Below are positions 9,407 through 18,518 of a DNA stretch of 33,146 nucleotides, piece by piece. How positions within the stretch are numbered: the first letter of the stretch is position 1; each line of letters starts with the position of its first letter. The position numbers and the translations under genes were made by a program. Under the pieces are notes generated by a model. It ran no database searches, was not told where the DNA came from, and worked only from the letters and a program-made list of their open reading frames with translations. Source of the DNA: Thiomicrorhabdus sp. (GTDB taxonomy: Bacteria; Pseudomonadota; Gammaproteobacteria; Thiomicrospirales; Thiomicrospiraceae); contig JALSJT010000013.1 in NCBI GenBank assembly GCA_026989175.1, positions 1-33,146 of the forward strand, in the 5' to 3' direction.

Positions 9407-12274
9407 ATGACCTCTTTGACCTTTTTAAGTATTAACTTGCCAATCGTTGCTTTACTTCCGTTTTTTGGTGCGATTTTTGCCGCTTGGGCCTCTAAAATAA
9501 ATCGTTTAGCCTCGGCATGGGTGGCGGCATTCGTTACGATTTTGGCGTTGGCTTTTTTAGCCCCTTCCATTGCAATGGTGTTTGCGGGGGAAACCTTGAT
9601 TCAGAGTTGGACTTGGATTCCAGCGATCGGGCTGGAGTTTGCGTTTCGCTTAGATGGTTTGGCGCTGCTGTTTGCACTGTTAATTTTAGTGATTGGTTTA
9701 CTGGTCATTATTTATGCACGTTACTACCTCTCTAAAAAAGACTCAATGGGACGGTTTTTTGCCTATCTATTGATGTTTATGGGTTCCATGCTTGGGATTG
9801 TTCTCTCTGAAAACTTAATTCAGATGGTGGTTTTTTGGGAGCTTACCTCGTTAACCTCTTTCTTGTTAATCAGCTACTGGCAATATCGTAAAGATGCACG
9901 TGCTGGTGCTCGTATGGCGTTGGTGATTACGGGGGCTGGTGGCTTAGCCTTGCTCGCAGGGGTGCTTTTGTTAGGACATGTGGTTGGTAGTTATAACTTA
10001 ACCGATGTCTTAGCGGCGGGTGAGTTGATTCGTGGGCATAATCTATACCTTCCAATTTTAGTATTGGTTTTACTGGGTGTCTTTACCAAATCGGCACAGT
10101 TTCCATTTCATTTTTGGTTGCCACATGCGATGGCAGCACCAACCCCTGTTTCGGCCTATTTGCACTCTGCAACGATGGTAAAAGCGGGTATCTTCTTATT
10201 AGCCCGTTTCTTTCCGGTGTTATCAGGCACACCAGAGTGGACGTGGTTAGTCGGTGGTGCAGGCTTAATTACCCTGTTAATTGGGGCGTACACCGCTCTA
10301 TTTCAACATGATATTAAAGGGTTGTTGGCGTATTCAACCATTAGTCATTTAGGGTTAATTACCTTGCTATTTGGTTTTGGAACGCAACTGGCTGCCGTGG
10401 CGGCGATTTTCCATATTATTAACCATGCAACCTTTAAGGCCTCTCTCTTTATGGTCGCGGGAATTATTGACCACGAAACGGGTACGCGAGATATGCGGCG
10501 TATTAATGGCTTGCTCAAATACATGCCGCATACCGCTATATTGGCGATGATTGCTGCGGCTGCAATGGCTGGGGTTCCTTTATTGAACGGCTTCTTGAGT
10601 AAAGAGATGTTCTTTGAGCAAGCGTTAACCGCTTCAAACTCTTCCGTTTGGGCGTGGGCGGTTCCTATCTTAGTCATTGTTGCCGCGGTCTTCTCGGTCG
10701 CCTACTCATTACGTTTTATTCACGATGTGTTCTTTAATGGCGAACCGGTTGATCTCCCTAAAACACCACATGAACCGCCACGTTTTATGAAAATCCCCGT
10801 CGATTTATTGGTCATTATTTGTTTAGCGGTCGGGATCATTCCGATGTTTACCGTTGCGCCTATTTTGGCGGTTGCGGTTGCAGGTACGTTACAGACCACA
10901 CCACCAGAATACAGCTTAGCGATTTGGCATGGATTTAATCTGCCGCTCTTAATGAGTTTCGTGGCGTTGGTCTTAGGGGTTTTAGTCTATGTGATGCGCA
11001 AACGACTGTTTGCATGGCACGAGTCAGGTGTCGCGCATTGGGATGCACGGATTATTTTTAATGCCGTACTAGGCGGGTTGGATGCGGTTGCTAAGTCGAT
11101 TACACGCTCTTTTGATAAAGGGTCGTTGCAAAATGCTTCGGTCTGGGTGATTGCAACCGCGTTATTAGCGGGCTTTATTGGCTTTACTAGCGTATCAGCA
11201 CCGCTGTTTGGTGATCGTGAATTAATGCCGGTTGATGGTGTGAGTGTTTTGGCGGTTGCAATCTTAATGATTGCCAGTGTATTGACGCTGGCACTGCACC
11301 GCAAGCGTTTAATCTCTTTGGTGATGCTTGGTGTGGTGGGTTTAATTATTTCACTGATGTTTGTCAAGTTCTCAGCACCCGATTTGGCATTAACGCAACT
11401 GTCCGTTGAAATTGTAACCGTGATTTTATTACTACTGGCACTGTATTTCTTGCCACAAACCACACCGAAAGAGACCTGCGATTTACGAGTGAGTCGAGAC
11501 ATTGTGATTGCTGTCTTGTCGGGGGTTGGCGTGACGTTATTAGCGATGGCGGTATTAACCCGTGATTTTGCACCGATTTCAGAGTTCTTCTTATTGAACT
11601 CTGTTCCGGGCGGTGGGGGAACCAACGTGGTGAACGTGATATTGGTCGATTTCCGAGGAACCGATACCTTAGGTGAGATTGCCGTATTGGCACTCGCAGG
11701 GTTAGGTATCTTTGCGATGTTGCAAGGCATGAAGTTACACGCGCCAGATCGAGATACAGGGGGACGTTTATGGAACAGCGATCTACATCCAGAAATTATG
11801 CAAACCTTAACCCGTCTGTTGTTACCACTGATGCTAATGATTGCCATCTATATTTTCTTACGAGGGCATAATTTACCCGGCGGTGGCTTTATTGCAGGAC
11901 TGATTGCCGCCGTTGCCTTAATTGTGCAATACCTCTCTAACGGGATTGCCTGGACCAATGATCGCCTTAAGTTTGATATGCACTGGGTTATTGGTTTTGG
12001 TCTATTAATCGCAACCGCTACGGGCTTGGTGGCAATGGGATTAGGCTATCCCTTTATGACCACCGCCTTTACCTATTTAAATTGGCCAGTGGTTGGCAAG
12101 TTTGAAGTCGCCAGCGCCATTGCCTTCGATTTAGGCGTGTTCTTAGTGGTGGTGGGCGCAACGGTTATGAGCTTGGTAGAACTTGGCAAGCTCAGCAATG
12201 AGTCGCATCAAGCGCCAGTAAAACCTACAACACAACCAACAACGCAACGTAAATTAGAACAGGAGGCAAACTAA
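9407..12274 (+). CDS. mnhA: Na+(K+)/H+ antiporter subunit A, fused to a subunit B domain
   Basis: 955 aa; NuoL/MrpA core (HFWLPHAMAAPTPVSAYLHSATMVKAGIFL) plus C-terminal MnhB-type domain (LRGHNLPGGGFIAGLIAAVALIVQYL). Confidence 0.95.
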   Translation: MTSLTFLSINLPIVALLPFFGAIFAAWASKINRLASAWVAAFVTILALAFLAPSIAMVFAGETLIQSWTWIPAIGLEFAFRLDGLALLFALLILVIGLLVIIYARYYLSKKDSMGRFFAYLLMFMGSMLGIVLSENLIQMVVFWELTSLTSFLLISYWQYRKDARAGARMALVITGAGGLALLAGVLLLGHVVGSYNLTDVLAAGELIRGHNLYLPILVLVLLGVFTKSAQFPFHFWLPHAMAAPTPVSAYLHSATMVKAGIFLLARFFPVLSGTPEWTWLVGGAGLITLLIGAYTALFQHDIKGLLAYSTISHLGLITLLFGFGTQLAAVAAIFHIINHATFKASLFMVAGIIDHETGTRDMRRINGLLKYMPHTAILAMIAAAAMAGVPLLNGFLSKEMFFEQALTASNSSVWAWAVPILVIVAAVFSVAYSLRFIHDVFFNGEPVDLPKTPHEPPRFMKIPVDLLVIICLAVGIIPMFTVAPILAVAVAGTLQTTPPEYSLAIWHGFNLPLLMSFVALVLGVLVYVMRKRLFAWHESGVAHWDARIIFNAVLGGLDAVAKSITRSFDKGSLQNASVWVIATALLAGFIGFTSVSAPLFGDRELMPVDGVSVLAVAILMIASVLTLALHRKRLISLVMLGVVGLIISLMFVKFSAPDLALTQLSVEIVTVILLLLALYFLPQTTPKETCDLRVSRDIVIAVLSGVGVTLLAMAVLTRDFAPISEFFLLNSVPGGGGTNVVNVILVDFRGTDTLGEIAVLALAGLGIFAMLQGMKLHAPDRDTGGRLWNSDLHPEIMQTLTRLLLPLMLMIAIYIFLRGHNLPGGGFIAGLIAAVALIVQYLSNGIAWTNDRLKFDMHWVIGFGLLIATATGLVAMGLGYPFMTTAFTYLNWPVVGKFEVASAIAFDLGVFLVVVGATVMSLVELGKLSNESHQAPVKPTTQPTTQRKLEQEAN

Positions 12275-12639
12275 TGGAGTGGCTTATTTCACTAGCAATT
12301 GGGGTGCTGACCGCAACAGGTGTCTATTTAACCTTACGTGCGCGTACCTTTCCCGTGGTATTGGGGCTAACCCTATTGGCGTATGCCGTCAATATTTTCT
12401 TATTTGCAATGGGGCGTTTAACCGTGGGCTTGCCAGCCGTAATTGATAAAACCGCTACCGCAGCACAGTACAGTGATCCATTGCCACAAGCATTGGTCTT
12501 AACCGCGATAGTTATCGCCTTTGGTATGACCGCCTTTTTAATTGTGCTGGCATTGAAAGCGCGTGGCGAACTGGGCAACGATCATGTTGATGGCTTGGAT
12601 ACAGAATCCGATAATTACTCAAATAAGGAGGTCAAATAA
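12274..12639 (+). CDS. mnhC: Na+/H+ antiporter subunit C
   Basis: 121 aa NuoK-like; DPLPQALVLTAIVIAFGMTAFLIVLALK. Confidence 0.95.
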   Translation: MEWLISLAIGVLTATGVYLTLRARTFPVVLGLTLLAYAVNIFLFAMGRLTVGLPAVIDKTATAAQYSDPLPQALVLTAIVIAFGMTAFLIVLALKARGELGNDHVDGLDTESDNYSNKEVK

Positions 12640-14178
12640 ATGAGTCATTTAGTTGCTTGGCCCGTTTTTTTACCCCTTATTACGGGGTTTTTATTGATTT
12701 TAGCGCACATGGGAGGCATTCGTCTTCAGCGTGTCATTAGCTTTTTAGCTGTTATCGGCTTGGTCTTATTGAGTGCGGCACTTATTTCAGCCACCTCAAC
12801 CGACCAATACCAAGTGTATCTGTTAGGAAACTGGACGGCACCGTTTGGAATCGTACTTGTCTTAGACCGTTTATCCGCATTAATGGTGGCAATCACCTCG
12901 TTATTGGCTGTGGGTGCATTATGGTACGCCATGAGCACCGATACTGATAAAAAAGGCGCGCATTTTCATATCCTGTTTCAAATGCAACTGTTTGGTTTAA
13001 ACGGTGCGTTTTTAACGGGGGATGTGTTTAACCTATTCGTCTTCTTCGAAGTGCTGTTGCTGGCCTCTTATGGTTTATTGTTACACGGCAGTGGGCGTTT
13101 ACGAACCAAAGCGGGCTTGCATTATGTGGTCATTAACCTTATTGGTTCCACACTGTTCTTATTTGCGGTTGGCGCGCTGTATGGTGTTTTAGGCACGCTT
13201 AACATTGCGGATATGGCGGCTAAAATTGCGGTTGCACCGCAAGAAGACTTAGGGGTGATTGCGGCGGCTGGACTGTTACTGCTGGTGGTCTTTGGCGTAA
13301 AAGCCGCTATGTTCCCACTGTATTTATGGATGCCAAGCGCCTACGCCAATACCTCTGCTCCCGTGGCGGCACTGTTTGCGATTATGACCAAAGTAGGAAT
13401 TTACTCCATTATTCGAGTTCACGGTACCATTTTTGGCAGTGAAGCAGGGGAGTTGGCTTATTACTACGCCCCTTGGGTATTAGGGCTTGGATTGATTACG
13501 CTGTTGTTAGCGGCATTTGGTGTGGTGGCGTCACGTGGATTACGCGAGCAAGTGGCATATTTAGTACTGGCATCGGTCGCCACGTTATTAATCGGGGTGG
13601 GGCTGATGAGTCCTGCGGCACTGAGTGCGACCTTGTACTACCTCATTCACTCCACTTTAATTGCGGGCGCGATGTTCCTGTTAGCAGATGTTATTTTAAG
13701 AGGACGTGGCACTTATGAAGATCGTTTTGAGAGCGGACCTTCTATGCCCAGTGCGATTCTGATTGGTTCGATCTTTATGTTTGCCGCTATTGCGATGACA
13801 GGAATGCCACCGTTATCTGGTTTCTTTGGTAAGGTATTGATTCTAAGTGCCGCGTTAGACGACGCATGGTTTGCGACTATTATCTCTGTGATACTGGTGG
13901 CTGGACTCATAACTATCTTGTCGATGGCGCGTACGGGATCGTTAATTTTTTACAAAGTGTTACCTGACGATTCCGTTCCAACCTCTGAACGTGGTGAACC
14001 GTTGAACCGTATGGCCTTTATTGCTGTCATTGGTTTGTTGTTAGCCAGTCCAATTTTGGTGGTATTTGCACAACCGATTACCGCCTTTACCGAATCCGCG
14101 GCCAATCAAGTCTTTAACAGTGCGACTTATATTGAAGCGGTACTTTCTACCCCAGCGGTTACGGAGGTTACAAACTAA
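12640..14178 (+). CDS. mnhD: Na+/H+ antiporter subunit D
   Basis: 512 aa NuoN/MrpD-like; FEVLLLASYGLLLHG, KAAMFPLYLWMPSAYANTSAPVAALFA. Confidence 0.95.
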   Translation: MSHLVAWPVFLPLITGFLLILAHMGGIRLQRVISFLAVIGLVLLSAALISATSTDQYQVYLLGNWTAPFGIVLVLDRLSALMVAITSLLAVGALWYAMSTDTDKKGAHFHILFQMQLFGLNGAFLTGDVFNLFVFFEVLLLASYGLLLHGSGRLRTKAGLHYVVINLIGSTLFLFAVGALYGVLGTLNIADMAAKIAVAPQEDLGVIAAAGLLLLVVFGVKAAMFPLYLWMPSAYANTSAPVAALFAIMTKVGIYSIIRVHGTIFGSEAGELAYYYAPWVLGLGLITLLLAAFGVVASRGLREQVAYLVLASVATLLIGVGLMSPAALSATLYYLIHSTLIAGAMFLLADVILRGRGTYEDRFESGPSMPSAILIGSIFMFAAIAMTGMPPLSGFFGKVLILSAALDDAWFATIISVILVAGLITILSMARTGSLIFYKVLPDDSVPTSERGEPLNRMAFIAVIGLLLASPILVVFAQPITAFTESAANQVFNSATYIEAVLSTPAVTEVTN

Positions 14179-14681
14179 TGAAACCCTTTTTAAATAAAGT
14201 CCTTCCACATCCCATTCTTACCTTGGTTTTGTGGGGCGTTTGGCTACTGTTAAATAACACCATTGGCGCAGGGCATATTGTACTGGGCTTGATTTTGGCT
14301 ATTTTCATCCCGTGGCTAACCTCTGGCTTCTGGCCTGAAAAGGTGCGTATTCAATCGCCGTTGACGCTGTTAAAGTTTTTGGGCGTGGTGTTGTGGGATA
14401 TTCTAGTCGCCAATATGGCAGTGGCAAAGCTCATCTTAGGGCGTAATAAAGACTTAAACCCCGGCTTCTTTTACATTGATTTAGACATTGAAACCCCATT
14501 GGGCATTAGCTTATTAGCGAACACCATTTCGCTTACACCCGGTACGGTTTCATGTGATTTAACCGAAGATCGAAAACGATTACTGGTTCATGCGTTGCAT
14601 ATTGAAGACATTCCAGCAACGATTAAAGAGATTAAAGCGCGTTATGAAGCGCCCCTAAAAAAGGTATTTGTCGCATGTTAG
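14178..14681 (+). CDS. mnhE: Na+/H+ antiporter subunit E
   Basis: 167 aa; LLANTISLTPGTVSCDLTEDRKRLLVHAL motif. Confidence 0.95.
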   Translation: MKPFLNKVLPHPILTLVLWGVWLLLNNTIGAGHIVLGLILAIFIPWLTSGFWPEKVRIQSPLTLLKFLGVVLWDILVANMAVAKLILGRNKDLNPGFFYIDLDIETPLGISLLANTISLTPGTVSCDLTEDRKRLLVHALHIEDIPATIKEIKARYEAPLKKVFVAC

Positions 14682-14944
14682 AGACCGCACTACTCATTGG
14701 ATTTACGTTGGTAAGCATCGCGTTGTTGCTTAGCTTTTTACGCTTAATCAAAGGCCCCGATGTCCCTGATCGAATTTTAGCCCTCGATACGTTATACATT
14801 AACTCAATCGCACTGTTGGTTCTACTTGGGCTGTACTTTCAAAGCGCCTTGTATTTTGAAGCCGCACTGTTAATTGCGGTAATGGGGTTTGTTGGCACCA
14901 TCGGATTAAGCAAATATCTGTTACGTGGCGATATTATGGAATAA
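14675..14944 (+). CDS. mnhF: Na+/H+ antiporter subunit F
   Basis: 89 aa; LRLIKGPDVPDRILALDTLYINSIALLVLLG; overlaps mnhE. Confidence 0.95.
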   Translation: MLETALLIGFTLVSIALLLSFLRLIKGPDVPDRILALDTLYINSIALLVLLGLYFQSALYFEAALLIAVMGFVGTIGLSKYLLRGDIME

Positions 14945-14949
14945 GGGCT

Positions 14950-15071
14950 GTAACGATTCAGCTTGCTCCCTGAAATACGCCACTTCTGCGTTAAAAAATG
15001 GACATTTACACTTGTAAACTCACATTTTTTGCCTTGAATTGACGGATTTCAGGGGCAATCTGAACCGTTAC
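14950..15071. repeat. Family-2 palindromic element, copy A
   Basis: Near full-length imperfect palindrome: GTAACGATTCAG.../...CTGAACCGTTAC with centre TTTACACTTGTAAA. Core matches 28257-28380. Confidence 0.85.
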
Positions 15072-15110
15072 TCATGCAGTAAATTACAACCTAAAATAAC
15101 GATTTAAAAT

Positions 15111-15170
15111 TTTCTCCCCCCCCCTAATTTATTCGCGTTTAGATAGAGTTTATATAGGGGGGGGAGAAAA
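15111..15170. repeat. C9/G8 inverted repeat (TTTCTCCCCCCCCC ... GGGGGGGGAGAAAA)
   Basis: Complementary 14-bp arms at 15111-15124 and 15157-15170 around a 32-nt AT-rich loop. Confidence 0.8.
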
Positions 15171-15190
15171 ATATTTAAAAGGAAAAAACA

Positions 15191-15508
15191 ATGTTTGAAT
15201 GGATTTTATCTGCACTTATTGTTATTGGTGCATTTTTTACCTTAGTTGGATCCATCGGGTTATACAAACTCCCCGATTTTTTCATGCGATTGCACGGTCC
15301 CACCAAAGCGACGACCTTGGGTGTGGGCGCGTTACTGATCGCCTCGGCACTGTATTTCAGTTTTAAAACCGACGACATCAGTTTGCACGAAGTCTTAATT
15401 ACGGTGTTCTTATTCATCACCGCGCCCGTCAGTGCACATCTTATGGCGAAGGCCGCGATTCACATTAAGCTTAAACAGGTGGATCGAACACAAAATAAAA
15501 TGAAATAA
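15191..15508 (+). CDS. mnhG: Na+/H+ antiporter subunit G
   Basis: 105 aa; FTLVGSIGLYKLPDFFMRLHGPTKATTLGVGALLIA. Confidence 0.95.
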   Translation: MFEWILSALIVIGAFFTLVGSIGLYKLPDFFMRLHGPTKATTLGVGALLIASALYFSFKTDDISLHEVLITVFLFITAPVSAHLMAKAAIHIKLKQVDRTQNKMK

Positions 15509-15538
15509 AAAAGGCAGCTCTAAAGCTGCCTTTTTTAT
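15506..15538. terminator. Bidirectional terminator between mnhG and the MOSC gene
   Basis: AAAAAAGGCAGCTCTAAAGCTGCCTTTTTT. Confidence 0.9.
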
Positions 15539-15554
15539 CTGACTGAGTATTATT

Positions 15555-16010
15555 TTAAATACGTTTTAAAAGTTGAATTTTATCCCCTATTTGAATGGTT
15601 CCCTCTTTGAGTACCTTGCAGCGAATACCGCCATTCCAGTCGGGTGATAGGGCTTCTTTTAGCCCAGGGCAGAGTTGCTCCATTCGAGCGCAAGGGTCAG
15701 TTTCTGCGGTAATTTCGAGCAGTACTTTTCCAACTTGAACCTGTTGTCCAATCAGAGCATCACCTTCGCTAAAATCCATGTCATCCACCAATAAATTTGC
15801 CCGTCTTTCACTCCAGTCCAATTTGACGTCTAATGTTTGGCAAATACGCTCCCATGTTTGAGCTGAGAGTAGGGTGACTTGGGTACGTGGGTTACACTGA
15901 CCACGATAATCATTCTCAAGCCCTGTTTTTAGATGGACTTGAATACTCTGGTGCTGTGTAATGGCCCCTTTTGACTGGGCATGGGTTGCAATCCCAATAA
16001 GTTTTGGCAT
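15555..16010 (-). CDS. MOSC domain-containing protein
   Basis: 151 aa; ETDPCARMEQLCPGLKEALSPDWNGGIRCKVLKEGTIQIGD is MOSC-like. Confidence 0.85.
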   Translation of the reverse strand: MPKLIGIATHAQSKGAITQHQSIQVHLKTGLENDYRGQCNPRTQVTLLSAQTWERICQTLDVKLDWSERRANLLVDDMDFSEGDALIGQQVQVGKVLLEITAETDPCARMEQLCPGLKEALSPDWNGGIRCKVLKEGTIQIGDKIQLLKRI

Positions 16011-16097
16011 GATGCGTTTCTTCTGTTATAAATTGGTCAGACGGCATTATAATGAGCCAATAAAACAATGAATGTGACATTTTAGTGAATAAGTACA

Positions 16098-16256
16098 GAG
16101 ACCTTTGCTCGAGAGGAGCGCTAGAGAAAAAAGAGATAAAATTTGGCTGATTGAGGCGGGAAATGCAGGGAATACCTAGGTATTCACAAGTTTTTCAACA
16201 AAAATCAGGTATATTTTAACCTTTTTTATCTGTGCATCCTTTCGTGTAAAGGTCTC
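16098..16256. repeat. Family-1 palindromic MITE-like element, copy 2 (full length)
   Basis: 159 bp; GAGACCTTTGCTCGAGAGGAGCGC at the left, GCATCCTTTCGTGTAAAGGTCTC at the right, arms pair along the length with one 1-nt indel around GAATACCTAGGTATTC (16170-16185). No ORF inside. Confidence 0.85.
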
Positions 16257-16269
16257 AGAGTGAGATAAG

Positions 16270-17340
16270 ATGAAAAAAGTAGCAGGCGAGGCGATGTCTT
16301 TAGGATCCGTGATGATTGATATTGAGGGCACGTGCTTGCAACCGATTGAAAAAGAGCGGTTGATGTCGCCGTTGGTGGCGGGCGTTATTTTATTTAGTCG
16401 CAATTTTGAGACGATCGAGCAGTTACAACGCTTAACCACTCAGATTCATAACTTACGCCATCCAAGGCTTTTAATTGCCGTGGATCATGAAGGTGGGCGA
16501 GTACAACGTTTTCGAGAGGGATTTACCCATATTCCGCCGATGCGCTTGTTAGGTACGTTGTATGAACAAGACCCCTCTAATAGCTATCAAGTCGCTGAAA
16601 AAATAGGGTGGTTATTGGCGGCAGAGTTACTGTCGGTTGGCGTTGATTTTAGTTTTGCCCCTGTTGTTGATTTGGACTATGGTGGCAGTACCGTGATTGG
16701 CGATCGTGCGTTTCATCGCCACAGTGCTGCGGTGGGAAATTTATCGTTTCACTTGATGTTAGGAATGCGAAAAGCGGGCATGGCGTCGGTGGCAAAACAC
16801 TTTCCTGGGCATGGCTTTATTGAGGCCGATACGCATATTGAGATGGTGGTGGACGAGCGACCGTTTATGGAAGTTCAGCAACATGATATGAAGCCATTTT
16901 TACATTTGATTGAAAATGGATTGGATGCGGTGATGCCCGCACATGTGATCTACCCGAAAGTTGACAGCTTACCCGCAGGGTTTTCAGAGGTCTGGTTGCA
17001 GGCGATTCTACGAAAACAGTGTCACTTTGAAGGGGCGATTATCAGTGATGATATGAGCATGAAAGCGGCACAAGCCTATGGCACGCCTTCTGAGCGAGTA
17101 TTAAAAGCGCTGCAAGCAGGGTGCGATTTAGTGTTGGTGTGTAATGATCCTTTAGCTTCAGATGAAGTGCTGGCAAAATTAGTTTGGCACGCTTGCACCT
17201 TATCTCATGCTCGATTGATTCGTTTGCATGGGCACGGTAAATTTAATTATGCAACCTTACGATTTGACCCTCAATGGCAAGCGGCCGTGAGTGTCGTGAA
17301 TGAATTAAACCAAGTAAATGATCAGCAGGAGTTAATTTAA
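16270..17340 (+). CDS. nagZ: Beta-N-acetylhexosaminidase (cell wall recycling)
   Basis: MSLGSVMIDIEGTCLQPIEKERL, LIAVDHEGGRVQRFREGFTHIPPM, KHFPGHGFIEADTHIE. Alternative in-frame start at 16294. Confidence 0.96.
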   Translation: MKKVAGEAMSLGSVMIDIEGTCLQPIEKERLMSPLVAGVILFSRNFETIEQLQRLTTQIHNLRHPRLLIAVDHEGGRVQRFREGFTHIPPMRLLGTLYEQDPSNSYQVAEKIGWLLAAELLSVGVDFSFAPVVDLDYGGSTVIGDRAFHRHSAAVGNLSFHLMLGMRKAGMASVAKHFPGHGFIEADTHIEMVVDERPFMEVQQHDMKPFLHLIENGLDAVMPAHVIYPKVDSLPAGFSEVWLQAILRKQCHFEGAIISDDMSMKAAQAYGTPSERVLKALQAGCDLVLVCNDPLASDEVLAKLVWHACTLSHARLIRLHGHGKFNYATLRFDPQWQAAVSVVNELNQVNDQQELI

Positions 17341-18467
17341 TGGAATTTTTGATGGAACTTTGGGCAAACTTAGTCGCACTATTTGGCGGGCAAGTTTGGT
17401 TGCTATTAGTGATCTCCATTTTATTGGTCACGGCAATTATTGATGTGGTTCAACGTCGTGTTTTAAAAACAACACATCTGTATTTAGAGCGCAAAGAGCG
17501 AGTTTGGCTGGACAGTTTTGTCGATGCGACGCGTGCGCCAGTCTCATTCTTTATTTGGGTCACGGGAACCATCTTGGCGTTAACGACGTTGATTTTGCAT
17601 CTTGAAGTCTATGTGGAGGTGGTGGATTATATTAATGCGTTTAAGAACACCATTTTAACCCTCTCTGTCGGTTGGTTTGTAATTCGTTTGGTGCAACGTT
17701 TAGAAACACACCTTAAAGCATTTGCTTCAGAGGACGATCGGCTAGATGAAGTAACGGTTGAAGCTTTGGCAAAAATTATTAAGCTCTTTGCCTTTATTTT
17801 AACGGGACTGTTTTTCTTAAATGCATTTGGCGTGAGCTTAACAGGACTATTAGCTTTTGGTGGTGTTGGGGGAATCGCCATTGGTTTTGCCGCGAAAGAC
17901 CTATTAGGAAATGTCTTTGGTGGTTTAATGTTGTACTTAGATAAGCCCTTTAAAGTTGGGGAGTGGATCCGATCTCCCGATCGACAAATTGAAGGAACAG
18001 TGGAGCACATTGGTTGGCGTATGACGACGGTGCGCACCTTTGATAAACGTCCGCTGTATATTCCCAATGGAATCTTTGCCAATATTGCGATTGAAAACCC
18101 CTCAAGAATGACCAACCGCCGTATTAAAGAGACCATGGGGGTACGTTATGCTGATGTACACAAAATTCGTGAGATTATTAAAGCGGTAAAATCGATGCTA
18201 CAGAACCATCCCGAGATTGATACTCGACAAACCTTGATTGTGAACTTTAATCAATTTAATGCCTCCTCGTTAGACTTTTTTATCTACACCTTTACTAAAA
18301 CCACTAACTGGATTCGTTTTCATGAAGTTAAAGAGGATGTGTTGTTAAAAGTTAGTGATATTGTGGAAGCACATGGCGCAGAGATGGCCTTTCCGACTCG
18401 AACCTTGCATATTGAATCGATGTCGAATGATACTGAGGTATTGGTTGATACTGAAAAAAAGGGATAA
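17340..18467 (+). CDS. MscS-family mechanosensitive ion channel
   Basis: 375 aa; LTGLLAFGGVGGIAIGFAAKDLLGNVFGGLMLYLDKPFKVGEWI, PNGIFANIAIENPSRMTNRRI. Confidence 0.93.
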   Translation: MEFLMELWANLVALFGGQVWLLLVISILLVTAIIDVVQRRVLKTTHLYLERKERVWLDSFVDATRAPVSFFIWVTGTILALTTLILHLEVYVEVVDYINAFKNTILTLSVGWFVIRLVQRLETHLKAFASEDDRLDEVTVEALAKIIKLFAFILTGLFFLNAFGVSLTGLLAFGGVGGIAIGFAAKDLLGNVFGGLMLYLDKPFKVGEWIRSPDRQIEGTVEHIGWRMTTVRTFDKRPLYIPNGIFANIAIENPSRMTNRRIKETMGVRYADVHKIREIIKAVKSMLQNHPEIDTRQTLIVNFNQFNASSLDFFIYTFTKTTNWIRFHEVKEDVLLKVSDIVEAHGAEMAFPTRTLHIESMSNDTEVLVDTEKKG

Positions 18468-18474
18468 TAATATT

Positions 18475-18508
18475 CCCCCCCCCCTTTATTTTTTATGAGG
18501 GGGAGAAA
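18475..18508. repeat. C10/G5 inverted repeat between convergent mscS-like gene and murB
   Basis: TTCCCCCCCCCC...GAGGGGGAGAA around an AT-rich loop. Confidence 0.55.
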
Positions 18509-18518
18509 TTATGAAAAA

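Noticed and set aside
10987-11847. 286-aa minus-strand ORF antisense to mnhA
   Set aside because: Shadow of the strong mnhA coding frame; no recognisable domain, low-complexity Thr/Asn/Ser composition.
17627-18136. 169-aa minus-strand ORF antisense to the MscS-like gene
   Set aside because: Overlaps a well-supported gene; sequence has no family signature.
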